Assembly (NCBI GenBank): GCA_013042825.1
Contig: JABDPL010000264.1
Span: forward strand, 1 to 20,688
DNA length: 20,688 nt
DNA from: Flavobacteriaceae bacterium
Lineage (GTDB): Bacteria > Bacteroidota > Bacteroidia > Flavobacteriales > Flavobacteriaceae
Direction: 5' to 3'
Position 1 is the stretch's first letter. Every line of letters begins with the position of its first letter. The notes under the pieces are model-generated. The model was not told the origin of the DNA. It worked only from the letters and a program-made list of their open reading frames with translations, and did no database searches. The position numbers and the translations under genes were made by a program. This document shows, in pieces, positions 1 through 7,721 of this stretch.

Positions 1-422
1 GGACCCGCTACTGCGCTAATAACTGTCCTTATAAAGTCAGAAGGTTCAATTGGTTCCTCTACAGCGGCAATGATGAATTCGATTACTATATGAACGACGA
101 TCTTGGGCGTATGGTGATCAATCCTGATGTGACTGTGAGATCTCGTGGTGTGATGGAAAAATGTTCACTTTGTATTCAGATGACGCAAAAAACTATTCTG
201 GACGCTAAGCGCGATGGCAGGAAAGTAGAACCCAATAAATTCAAAACAGCCTGTTCGGCAGCATGTAGTCCAGGAGCGATTGTCTTTGGAGACATAAATA
301 ATGATAAGGATGATATCACCCATCTGGTTGAAGAAGACCGGGCCTATCGATTATTGGAAAGTGTAGGCACAAAACCAAATGTGGTTTATCAGGCCTTGAT
401 TAGGAATACCAACGAAGTTTAA
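1..422 (+). CDS. actB: Alternative complex III iron-sulfur subunit ActB, 3' end only
   Basis: This is the C-terminal end of a gene that begins before the window; the reading frame is open from base 3 to the TAA at 420-422. ActB is the large peripheral subunit of alternative complex III, a quinol:cytochrome c/oxidase oxidoreductase. It has a molybdopterin-oxidoreductase-like part (in the family without cofactor) followed by a ferredoxin-like iron-sulfur part. What is visible is the ferredoxin-like end: TRYCANNCPYKVRRFNWF at the window edge completes a CxxxCxxxCP cluster motif whose first Cys lies outside. A CSLC pair and an ACSAACSPGAI motif follow, spaced as ligands of further clusters. The usual Pro right after the last Cys is Ser here, with Pro one place later. 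The identity is supported by the following actC, actD, actE and actF genes. The ATG at 90 is internal, since the cluster motif lies upstream in the same frame. Confidence 0.93.
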   Translation, partial: TRYCANNCPYKVRRFNWFLYSGNDEFDYYMNDDLGRMVINPDVTVRSRGVMEKCSLCIQMTQKTILDAKRDGRKVEPNKFKTACSAACSPGAIVFGDINNDKDDITHLVEEDRAYRLLESVGTKPNVVYQALIRNTNEV

Positions 423-449
423 ATTAATAAGAAACACGAATAAAATATT

Positions 450-2258
450 ATGGCGTCTCATTACGAAGCACCTATAAGAAGACCTCTAGTACTCGGTGAG
501 AAATCGTACCACGATGTGTCGGTTGATGTTGCAAGACCGGTTGAGGGTCAGGCAAACCGAGCTTGGTGGATCGTTTTTTCTATCTCGCTAATCGCTTTCC
601 TTTGGGGTGTTGGGTGTATAATCTATACCATTTCCACCGGTATAGGGACCTGGGGATTAAACAAAACCGTTGGATGGGCCTGGGATATTACCAACTTCGT
701 CTGGTGGGTCGGTATCGGTCACGCGGGAACGCTGATCTCGGCGGTACTCCTGCTTTTCCGTCAGAAATGGCGTATGGCTATTAACCGATCAGCTGAAGCA
801 ATGACGATTTTCTCGGTGATTCAAGCCGGATTATTTCCGATAATTCACATGGGACGGCCTTGGCTGGCGTACTGGGTAGTTCCTATTCCCAACCAATTTG
901 GTTCGCTTTGGGTGAATTTCAACTCCCCACTACTTTGGGATGTTTTTGCGATCTCAACTTACCTTTCTGTTTCTTTGGTATTCTGGTGGACGGGATTATT
1001 ACCTGATTTTGCCATGATAAGGGATAGGGCGATCAGACCGTTTCAGAAAAAAATATATTCATTGCTGAGTTTCGGATGGACAGGTCGCGCCAAGGATTGG
1101 CAAAGATTTGAAGAGGTGTCTTTGGTTCTCGCAGGATTGGCAACCCCTCTGGTACTATCTGTTCATACCATAGTATCCTTTGACTTCGCAACATCGGTAA
1201 TCCCGGGATGGCACACCACTATATTCCCGCCTTATTTCGTTGCCGGAGCGATCTTTTCAGGATTTGCCATGGTGCAGACCCTTTTGATAATCATGAGAAA
1301 GGTTTGCAATCTTGAAGATTACATCACAGTTCAGCATATCGAGTTGATGAATATCGTCATTATGATTACCGGTTCGATAGTTGGGTGTGCTTACATAACC
1401 GAACTTTTCATTGCCTGGTACTCAGGTGTGGAATATGAGCAATATGCATTCCTGAACAGGGCCACAGGGCCTTATGCCTGGGCCTACTGGGCTATGATGA
1501 CCTGTAACGTATTCTCTCCTCAATTCATGTGGTTTAAGAGGCTGCGAACAAGCATAATGTTCTCGTTCTTCATATCAATTGTTGTGAACATCGGAATGTG
1601 GTTTGAGCGATTTGTGATCATCGTTACTTCCCTGCACAGGGATTATCTGCCTTCTTCTTGGACCATGTTCTCTCCAACCTTTGTTGATATCGGGATATTT
1701 ATCGGCACGATAGGGTTCTTCTTCCTGTTGTTCCTGCTGTATGCACGAACATTCCCTGTCATTGCTCAGGCCGAGGTTAAAACCATTTTGAAATCATCCG
1801 GTGAACGTTACAAGCGCCTGAGAGAAGCAGGAGAAAGCCTGGTCGAAAAGGCTACGGATGAACGCACAGCGGGTAAACCACCGGTTAAGGCTGACCCATG
1901 GGTTAATATTGGGAACGATCCATCGGTTGTGGCAACCACTGTTGTTACTGAAGAAAAAGTAGCCGAATCCGCGGTGATCGAACCAAGCACCGCTGAAAAC
2001 ACCCAGCAAACTGAGAGTCTTATGGAGCGCCTGGGCCATTTCGATCCGAAAACTCAGTCTCCTGATGACCTAAAACGCATTAAGGGAATCGGTCCGAAAA
2101 TGGAGGAATCCTTAAATAAAATTGGTATCTACACCTTTAATCAGGTTAGTAGGATGACCAAGAGTGAATATGACCTGTTAGATTCCATAACCGGATCTTT
2201 TCCCGGTCGTGCAGAGCGCGATGATTGGGCAGGGCAGGCCAAAAACTTAATCGACTAA
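450..2258 (+). CDS. actC: Alternative complex III membrane subunit ActC (NrfD/PsrC-like) with C-terminal helix-hairpin-helix domain
   Basis: ActC is the NrfD/PsrC-type integral membrane subunit of alternative complex III and is thought to hold a quinol-oxidation site. I count about ten hydrophobic helices between residues 38 and 440. The first pair contains WWVGIGHAGTLISA (residues 85-98), a segment typical of this family. The membrane part ends near residue 440, where I would expect the protein to stop within a few tens of residues. Instead a charged, low-complexity linker (about 450-536) leads to a small domain at 537-602. It contains LKRIKGIGPKMEESL, then GIYTFNQVSRMT, and ends in GRAERDDWAGQAKNLI. 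This matches the helix-hairpin-helix tail seen on some NuoE subunits and on some bacteroidetal ribosomal L21 proteins. The frame is continuous, so this is a real fusion in this sequence. The gene starts 27 bases after actB and ends 4 bases before actD. Function of the tail is unknown to me. Confidence 0.95.
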   Translation: MASHYEAPIRRPLVLGEKSYHDVSVDVARPVEGQANRAWWIVFSISLIAFLWGVGCIIYTISTGIGTWGLNKTVGWAWDITNFVWWVGIGHAGTLISAVLLLFRQKWRMAINRSAEAMTIFSVIQAGLFPIIHMGRPWLAYWVVPIPNQFGSLWVNFNSPLLWDVFAISTYLSVSLVFWWTGLLPDFAMIRDRAIRPFQKKIYSLLSFGWTGRAKDWQRFEEVSLVLAGLATPLVLSVHTIVSFDFATSVIPGWHTTIFPPYFVAGAIFSGFAMVQTLLIIMRKVCNLEDYITVQHIELMNIVIMITGSIVGCAYITELFIAWYSGVEYEQYAFLNRATGPYAWAYWAMMTCNVFSPQFMWFKRLRTSIMFSFFISIVVNIGMWFERFVIIVTSLHRDYLPSSWTMFSPTFVDIGIFIGTIGFFFLLFLLYARTFPVIAQAEVKTILKSSGERYKRLREAGESLVEKATDERTAGKPPVKADPWVNIGNDPSVVATTVVTEEKVAESAVIEPSTAENTQQTESLMERLGHFDPKTQSPDDLKRIKGIGPKMEESLNKIGIYTFNQVSRMTKSEYDLLDSITGSFPGRAERDDWAGQAKNLID

Positions 2259-2262
2259 ACCT

Positions 2263-2796
2263 ATGGATACAGTTAAAGTCGTACACGCCGTATATACCGA
2301 TGATGAAGTCCTAATGGCTGCTGTAAAAAAGGTACGTGAGGAGCGCCATCATATAGAAGAGATCTATACGCCATTTCCTGTGCATGGATTGGATAAGGCC
2401 ATGGGACTTGCGCCTACGAGAATAGCCATTACATCATTTTTATATGGGTGTTTGGGATTAGCAGTGGCAATAACCATGATGAATTATATCATGATCGATG
2501 ACTGGCCGCAAGATATCGGTGGAAAACCGAGTTTCAGCTATTTGGAGAATATGCCGGCTTTCGTACCAATTATGTTCGAATTGACCGTATTCATGGCAGC
2601 CCACCTTATGGTGATAACATTTTACCTGAGAAGTAAAATGTGGCCATTCAAAAAAGCGGAAAATCCGGATCCACGAACAACTGATGACCATTTCCTTATG
2701 GAGGTGGCTACACGGGGGAATGAGCAGGCTGTTGAAGACTTGCTTTCGTCAACAGGAGCTATAGAAGTGAATATTGTAGAAAAAGAAGCACATTAA
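2263..2796 (+). CDS. actD: Alternative complex III subunit ActD (DUF3341 family)
   Basis: This 177-residue protein matches the ActD/DUF3341 family: an N-terminal soluble part, two transmembrane helices and a short C-terminal tail. Residues 1-55 form a soluble domain that begins with a beta-strand-like segment, VKVVHAVYTDDEVLMAAVKK. The two helices lie at about 61-82 (FLYGCLGLAVAITMMNYIMI) and 101-126 (VPIMFELTVFMAAHLMVITF). The tail has the DDHFLMEV segment common to ActD. It carries no cofactor motif and is a structural membrane subunit that packs against ActC in the known complex. The ATG follows the actC stop by 4 bases and the stop is 1 base before actE, so it is translated as part of the operon. 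No clear Shine-Dalgarno sequence is visible, as is usual in Bacteroidota. Confidence 0.92.
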   Translation: MDTVKVVHAVYTDDEVLMAAVKKVREERHHIEEIYTPFPVHGLDKAMGLAPTRIAITSFLYGCLGLAVAITMMNYIMIDDWPQDIGGKPSFSYLENMPAFVPIMFELTVFMAAHLMVITFYLRSKMWPFKKAENPDPRTTDDHFLMEVATRGNEQAVEDLLSSTGAIEVNIVEKEAH

Positions 2797-2797
2797 T

Positions 2798-3355
2798 ATG
2801 AGAGGCTTTATAAAAATAGCAGTACTGGCTGTACTTTTTGGTTCGATCTATTCTTGTAAGAAGAGTTCGCAGCCAAATTACCAGTTCTTTCCGCAGATGT
2901 ATCAGTCGCCAAGTTATGAGACTTATGGCGAATACGAGATTTTTGCTGATGAGCAATCAGCCATGATACCTGTTGACGGAACAATTGCCAGGGGTTTTGG
3001 AATTTATGATTATGAAAACACCAATGCGGGATATGAAATGGCTAAGGCTGAGTTGATTAGTCCGCTTGACTCAACCCAGATTGATATGGCTCGCGCGAAG
3101 GAACTCTATACTGTTTACTGCGGGATTTGTCATGGTAATCAAGGCAAGGGCCAGGGAACTTTGGTGAAACGGGAAAAGATATTGGGTGTGCCAAGCTACG
3201 CCGATGCTGCCCGGGCTATAACTGAAGGAAGCACCTATCATGTGATATATTACGGCAGAAATGCCATGGGATCCTATGCTAGCCAGCTGAATGAGGAAGA
3301 GCGTTGGCAAGTGACGGCATATGTCATGAAGTTGAAGGAAGATCTAACTAATTAA
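2798..3355 (+). CDS. actE: Alternative complex III mono-haem cytochrome c lipoprotein ActE
   Basis: ActE is the mono-haem c-type cytochrome subunit of alternative complex III. It faces the periplasm and hands electrons from the iron-sulfur/haem chain to the terminal oxidase. The N-terminus is a lipoprotein signal: a basic start (MRGFIK), a hydrophobic stretch and Cys20 in a lipobox ending GSIYSC, so the mature protein should be anchored by a lipidated cysteine. The haem site is CGICH at residues 108-112. A likely axial Met is Met157 in RNAMGSYASQL, the standard arrangement for small class I cytochromes. The length of 185 residues is in the normal range. The start codon lies 1 base after the actD stop, which implies tight translational coupling. 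The penta-haem subunit ActA is expected upstream of actB, outside the window. Confidence 0.94.
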   Translation: MRGFIKIAVLAVLFGSIYSCKKSSQPNYQFFPQMYQSPSYETYGEYEIFADEQSAMIPVDGTIARGFGIYDYENTNAGYEMAKAELISPLDSTQIDMARAKELYTVYCGICHGNQGKGQGTLVKREKILGVPSYADAARAITEGSTYHVIYYGRNAMGSYASQLNEEERWQVTAYVMKLKEDLTN

Positions 3356-3379
3356 GACCAGATAAAGAGAGTTACCAAC

Positions 3380-4723
3380 ATGTATACATTTTCAAAAAGA
3401 CTTAAAATATTTTCAATCGTTTTGATGGTACTCGGAGCCATTGGTTGGGGATCTAGTTATATGAGTTCCCATAATACTACGATTGAAGATGTTAAGGAAA
3501 TGCTGGCAGCCGAAGAAGCTTCACATGGTGGTGGAGACCACTCCGCAGCTGTAGCCTCAGAAAGCCACTCAGATGAAGCTGATCATGGCGAAGCACATGA
3601 TGCTGAAGAAGCTGCACATCATGACGATAAACATGCCGAGCACGTCATGCATCAGATCCATAACAGGCCATATTCCGCGCTATATGTTGCGGCATTCTTC
3701 TTTATGATGATCGCTCTCGGATCACTGGCGTTCTATGCCGTTCAATATGCGTCCCAATCCGGATGGTCACCGGTCCTTTTTCGGGTCATGGAGGCGATAA
3801 CCTATTATTTGCTTCCCGGAGCACTAATAGTTGTTGCCATAGCGTTATGGGCAGGAGATCACTTATTTATCTGGATGGATCCTGAGGTTGTTGCAGAAGA
3901 CAAAATCATTCAAAATAAATCTGGGTTCCTGAACAGAACAGGTTTTATTATCCGAGCGGTTATCTTTATCGGTGGATGGAGTCTTTACAGATATTTTTCC
4001 AGAAAATTCTCTTTAGCTCAGGATAGCTCCGATAATACTAGCAACTTTAAAAAGAATTTCAGAATATCAGCCGCATTTCTGGTGTTTTATCTCATTTCTG
4101 AATCCATGATGTCATGGGATTGGATCATGAGTGTTGATCCGCACTGGTTCAGTACACTCTTTGGCTGGTATGTTTTTGCCAGTATGTTTGTCAGCGGAAT
4201 TACTGTTATTGCGTTGATAACGATATATTTAAAATCAAAAGGCCATCTCGAATTTGTAAACGATAGCCATATCCATGACCTGGCGAAATTCATGTTTGGT
4301 ATTAGTATTTTCTGGACCTATCTTTGGTTTTCCCAGTTCATGTTGATCTGGTATGCCAATATTCCGGAGGAAGTTACCTACTTTGCCACCAGGTTTGAAT
4401 ATTACAAATTACCGTTCTTTGGCATGCTTGCTCTCAATTTTATATTCCCGTTCCTGATTTTGATGAACAGTGATTATAAACGTGTGAACTGGTTTGTTGT
4501 AATGGCCGGGATTGTTATTTTGATCGGTCACTATCTGGATGTATTCAATATGATCATGCCGGCAACCGTTGGTGAAAACTGGTTTGTTGGATTACCCGAA
4601 ATAAGTGCGGTGTTATTGTTTGGAGGCCTGTTTATTTTCCTGGTCTTCTTTGCCCTGTCGAAAGCGCCACTGAAAGCAAAAGGAAATCCGTTCATTCATG
4701 AAAGTGAGATATTCCATTATTAA
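3380..4723 (+). CDS. actF: Alternative complex III membrane subunit ActF, with His/acidic-rich periplasmic loop
   Basis: ActF is the second large multi-helix subunit of alternative complex III, distantly related to ActC and proposed to take part in quinol chemistry or proton movement. I can place about ten hydrophobic helices: one at residues 9-28 and nine more from about 100 to 432. The N-terminus (MYTFSKRLKIF) is basic, so it should lie in the cytoplasm and the long loop between helix 1 and helix 2 should lie in the periplasm. That loop (31-96) has twelve His residues (31, 49, 54, 63, 69, 73, 80, 81, 85, 88, 91, 94) mixed with many Asp and Glu. This looks like a metal-binding or pH-sensitive segment, though no function is proven. 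The gene sits 24 bases after actE and 31 bases before coxB, consistent with one transcript. Confidence 0.93.
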   Translation: MYTFSKRLKIFSIVLMVLGAIGWGSSYMSSHNTTIEDVKEMLAAEEASHGGGDHSAAVASESHSDEADHGEAHDAEEAAHHDDKHAEHVMHQIHNRPYSALYVAAFFFMMIALGSLAFYAVQYASQSGWSPVLFRVMEAITYYLLPGALIVVAIALWAGDHLFIWMDPEVVAEDKIIQNKSGFLNRTGFIIRAVIFIGGWSLYRYFSRKFSLAQDSSDNTSNFKKNFRISAAFLVFYLISESMMSWDWIMSVDPHWFSTLFGWYVFASMFVSGITVIALITIYLKSKGHLEFVNDSHIHDLAKFMFGISIFWTYLWFSQFMLIWYANIPEEVTYFATRFEYYKLPFFGMLALNFIFPFLILMNSDYKRVNWFVVMAGIVILIGHYLDVFNMIMPATVGENWFVGLPEISAVLLFGGLFIFLVFFALSKAPLKAKGNPFIHESEIFHY

Positions 4724-4754
4724 AAAAAATTAATTTAGACGAAAGTAAAGACGA

Positions 4755-5825
4755 ATGAGTGCTGTCCTAACCATTTTAGTTTTAGTAAGTATAACCGTAG
4801 CCATCTGGCAAATGGTCAAGATATTTGATCTTGCCAGTGCCAAGAAGGAGAACACGGAGGTAGCTGATGATAAAGATAATCGTATAAACGGTTATTTAAT
4901 GATGGGCTTCCTGATATTTATTTATGGTTTTACCATCTATAATATGGTAAAATGGGGTCATTTTCCCCTGCTCTCCAACTCAGCATCGGAACATGGGTCA
5001 CAGATCGATAATTTACTTATCATATCCCTGGTGATCATCTTTATAGTGCAAACCGTCACACAGTTCCTGCTGCATTATTTCTCCTTTAAATACAGAGGGG
5101 AAAAGGGAAAGAAAGCCATGTTCTATGCCGATAATGATAAATTGGAGTTCATATGGACGATCATTCCTGTAATAGTATTGGCCGGCCTTATCATCTATGG
5201 ATTGTTTACATGGTCTGACATCATGAATTTTGAAGAAGATGAAGATTCACTTGTAGTAGAGTTATATGCGCAGCAATTTAACTGGAAAGCACGCTACGCA
5301 GGCGAAGATAATGTTTTGGGCAAGGCAAATATTAGGTTGATCAATATTGATAATGCTAATATTCTCGGTCTGGACGAAGCGGATCCTTATGCTCAGGACG
5401 ATGTCATAACGACAGAATTACACCTGCCTGTTGGCCGTCAGGTGATCTTTAAAATGCGATCTCAGGATGTTTTGCATTCAGCCTATATGCCTCATTTCAG
5501 GGCTCAGATGAACTGTGTGCCGGGAATGGTAACCCAGTTTTCCTTTACGCCTGGCATGACCACTGCCGAGATGCGGCAGACCCCTGAAATGATCGATAAG
5601 GTAGCCAGGATTAATAAGATCCGGGCGGACAAAAGCGAGGAACTGATAAAAAAAGGAGAAGAACCTCTTGATCGCTACGAATTTGATTATTTACTGCTTT
5701 GTAATAAGATTTGCGGTAAATCGCACTATAATATGCAAATGAAGATCGTAGTCGAATCTGAAGAAGAATATAATGCCTGGATGAGTGAACAGAAAGTGTT
5801 CAAGAATTCCCTGGTGCAGAATTAA
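4755..5825 (+). CDS. coxB: Cytochrome c oxidase subunit II (CuA subunit), four-helix form with insertions
   Basis: This is subunit II of an aa3-type cytochrome oxidase and carries the binuclear CuA centre that receives electrons on the periplasmic side. The CuA ligands are visible: His241 in DVLHSAYMPHF, then Cys316, Cys320, His324 and Met327 in CNKICGKSHYNM. The residue whose backbone carbonyl usually binds copper is Lys318 rather than the common Glu; this should still work because the side chain is not the ligand. There are four hydrophobic segments (about 3-20, 47-66, 86-108 and 131-152), whereas the textbook subunit has two. Between the last beta strands and the Cys motif there is a charged helical stretch at about 272-308, roughly 35 residues longer than the usual connection. 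The TAA is followed by a purine-rich 35-base gap before coxA. The gene clearly belongs to the act-cox operon. Confidence 0.95.
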   Translation: MSAVLTILVLVSITVAIWQMVKIFDLASAKKENTEVADDKDNRINGYLMMGFLIFIYGFTIYNMVKWGHFPLLSNSASEHGSQIDNLLIISLVIIFIVQTVTQFLLHYFSFKYRGEKGKKAMFYADNDKLEFIWTIIPVIVLAGLIIYGLFTWSDIMNFEEDEDSLVVELYAQQFNWKARYAGEDNVLGKANIRLINIDNANILGLDEADPYAQDDVITTELHLPVGRQVIFKMRSQDVLHSAYMPHFRAQMNCVPGMVTQFSFTPGMTTAEMRQTPEMIDKVARINKIRADKSEELIKKGEEPLDRYEFDYLLLCNKICGKSHYNMQMKIVVESEEEYNAWMSEQKVFKNSLVQN

Positions 5826-5860
5826 AAAAAAAACTAGAAAAGAAAAGAAATCACAAGATT

Positions 5861-7651
5861 ATGTCAGCACACGTAGAAACTCATATGGACGATCACGGAC
5901 ATCATCATCACAAAGAAACCTTTGTAACGAAATACATATTTAGCCAGGATCATAAAATGATCTCCAAGCAATACCTTATAACGGGTTTGATCATGGGTAT
6001 CATAGGAATAATTATGTCCTTGCTTATGCGAATGCAATTGGCATGGCCAGAGGAACCAAATGCGATATTTTCAGCCTTACTAGGTAAATGGGCTCCAGAT
6101 GGCGTAATGGATGCAGATATATATCTCGCTCTTGTAACGATACATGGAACTATAATGGTATTCTTTGTATTAACTGCAGGCTTAAGCGGTACGTTCAGTA
6201 ACCTTTTAATTCCGCTTCAGATAGGTGCGCGTGATATGGCTTCAGGATTCCTGAATATGTTGTCATACTGGATGTTTTTCCTGTCGAGCGTGATAATGGT
6301 TATCTCTCTTTTTGTTGAGATGGGACCCGCTGCGGCCGACTGGACGATCTACCCGCCATTGAGTGCACTGCCCATGGCCCAACCGGGCTCCGGAGCAGGT
6401 ATGACCTTGTGGCTTGTTTCTATGGCCATATTCATAGCCTCCTCCTTATTGGGGTCATTGAATTATATCGTAACAGTAATTAATCTAAGGACCAAAGGCA
6501 TGTCGATGACCAGGTTGCCACTGACTATTTGGGCGTTCCTGATCACAGCAGTTATAGGTGTTATTTCCTTCCCTGTATTGCTTTCCGCAGCTTTACTTCT
6601 GATAATGGACAGAAGTTTCGGGACCTCTTTCTTCCTTTCCGATATTTTTATCCAGGGAGAAGTATTACACTATCAAGGAGGTTCACCGGTATTATTCGAA
6701 CATTTATTCTGGTTCCTGGGACACCCGGAGGTTTATATCGTATTATTACCTGCCCTCGGAATCACCTCTGAGGTCATTGCAACAAATGCAAGGAAACCGA
6801 TATTCGGATATAGGGCGATGGTTGCCTCGATATTGGCGATCGCTTTTTTGTCTACAATTGTTTGGGGCCATCATATGTTCGTGTCGGGAATGAACCCATT
6901 TCTAGGGTCGGTATTTACCTTTACAACCTTATTGATCGCGATTCCTTCCGCGGTAAAAGCATTTAATTATATAACAACACTTTGGAAGGGGAACCTGCAG
7001 TTCAATCCGGCTATGCTGTTTTCCATCGGATTGGTTTCAACATTTATCACCGGAGGACTAACAGGTATTATTCTTGGAGACAGTGCTCTCGATATCAACG
7101 TTCATGACACTTATTTCGTTGTTGCTCACTTTCATTTGGTAATGGGAATCTCGGCCCTTTATGGTCTGTTTGCCGGAGTATATCACTGGTATCCGAAAAT
7201 GTTCAGGCGTATGATGAACAAGAACCTGGGTTATATTCATTTCTGGGTAACTGCTATCAGCGCCTACGGGGTTTTCTTCCCCATGCACTTCATCGGCATG
7301 GCAGGATTGCCAAGACGATATTATACCAATAGTGCATTCCCGCTATTTGATGAAATGTCGAATGTGAATGTGGTAATAACCACATTTGCGTTGATCGGTG
7401 GTGCCTTCCAACTTGTATTTATCTGGAACTTCTTCTATAGTATGTTCTATGGTAAGAAAACGGTTCAGAATCCATGGAAATCAAATACTCTTGAATGGAC
7501 AGCTCCAATCAAGCATATCCATGGTAACTGGGAAGGCAAGATTCCGTCGGTTTACAGATGGGCCTATGATTATAGCAAGCCGGGACATGATGAGGATTTT
7601 GTACCTCAAAATATTCCTTTAAAGGAGGGGGAAGAAGAGTTGCAGCATTAG
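5861..7651 (+). CDS. coxA: Cytochrome c oxidase subunit I (haem a/a3-CuB, A1 type)
   Basis: Subunit I is the catalytic oxygen-reducing and proton-pumping subunit in the inner membrane. All key residues are present. They are His95 (low-spin haem a, in TIHGTIMVFF), the CuB site His288 with its cross-linked Tyr292 in GHPEVY, His337 and His338 in WGHHMF, and His423 (haem a3) and His425 (haem a) in VAHFHLVMG. Glu290 in HPEVY and Asp125 in IGARDMA mark an A1-type enzyme with a D proton channel. Lys366 in IPSAVKAFNY marks the K channel. The N-terminus carries an unusual cluster of seven His in the first 17 residues. At 596 residues the length is normal for Bacteroidota. The gene is last in the operon and is followed by a hairpin terminator; no subunit III gene follows. 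Confidence 0.97.
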   Translation: MSAHVETHMDDHGHHHHKETFVTKYIFSQDHKMISKQYLITGLIMGIIGIIMSLLMRMQLAWPEEPNAIFSALLGKWAPDGVMDADIYLALVTIHGTIMVFFVLTAGLSGTFSNLLIPLQIGARDMASGFLNMLSYWMFFLSSVIMVISLFVEMGPAAADWTIYPPLSALPMAQPGSGAGMTLWLVSMAIFIASSLLGSLNYIVTVINLRTKGMSMTRLPLTIWAFLITAVIGVISFPVLLSAALLLIMDRSFGTSFFLSDIFIQGEVLHYQGGSPVLFEHLFWFLGHPEVYIVLLPALGITSEVIATNARKPIFGYRAMVASILAIAFLSTIVWGHHMFVSGMNPFLGSVFTFTTLLIAIPSAVKAFNYITTLWKGNLQFNPAMLFSIGLVSTFITGGLTGIILGDSALDINVHDTYFVVAHFHLVMGISALYGLFAGVYHWYPKMFRRMMNKNLGYIHFWVTAISAYGVFFPMHFIGMAGLPRRYYTNSAFPLFDEMSNVNVVITTFALIGGAFQLVFIWNFFYSMFYGKKTVQNPWKSNTLEWTAPIKHIHGNWEGKIPSVYRWAYDYSKPGHDEDFVPQNIPLKEGEEELQH

Positions 7652-7675
7652 CGTCTCTTTAAAAATATATACCAC

Positions 7676-7704
7676 AAAGCCTTTCGATATTCGAAAGGCT
7701 TTTT
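7676..7704 (+). terminator. Rho-independent terminator after coxA
   Basis: A perfect 12-base inverted repeat, AAAGCCTTTCGA at 7676-7687 and TCGAAAGGCTTT at 7691-7702, is separated by the 3-base loop TAT and ends in a T run (7701-7704). It lies 25 bases after the coxA stop codon and closes the act-cox operon. The A-rich left side could let it act in both directions, but no gene faces it from the right. Confidence 0.9.
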
Positions 7705-7707
7705 AGT

Positions 7708-7715
7708 TATCTTTG
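7708..7715 (+). promoter_or_regulatory. Bacteroidota -7 promoter box for ruvB
   Basis: TATCTTTG fits the Bacteroidota -7 consensus TAnnTTTG exactly. It begins 4 bases after the terminator T run. Transcription would be expected to start a few bases downstream, at about 7720-7722, which is at the ruvB ATG itself. I see no good -33 TTTG; that region overlaps the terminator hairpin. Confidence 0.6.
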
Positions 7716-7721
7716 TTTGAA

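Noticed and set aside
7713..7721. TTG start giving ruvB three extra N-terminal residues
   Set aside because: The TTG lies inside a perfect -7 promoter box, and the ATG at 7722 gives the usual RuvB N-terminus.
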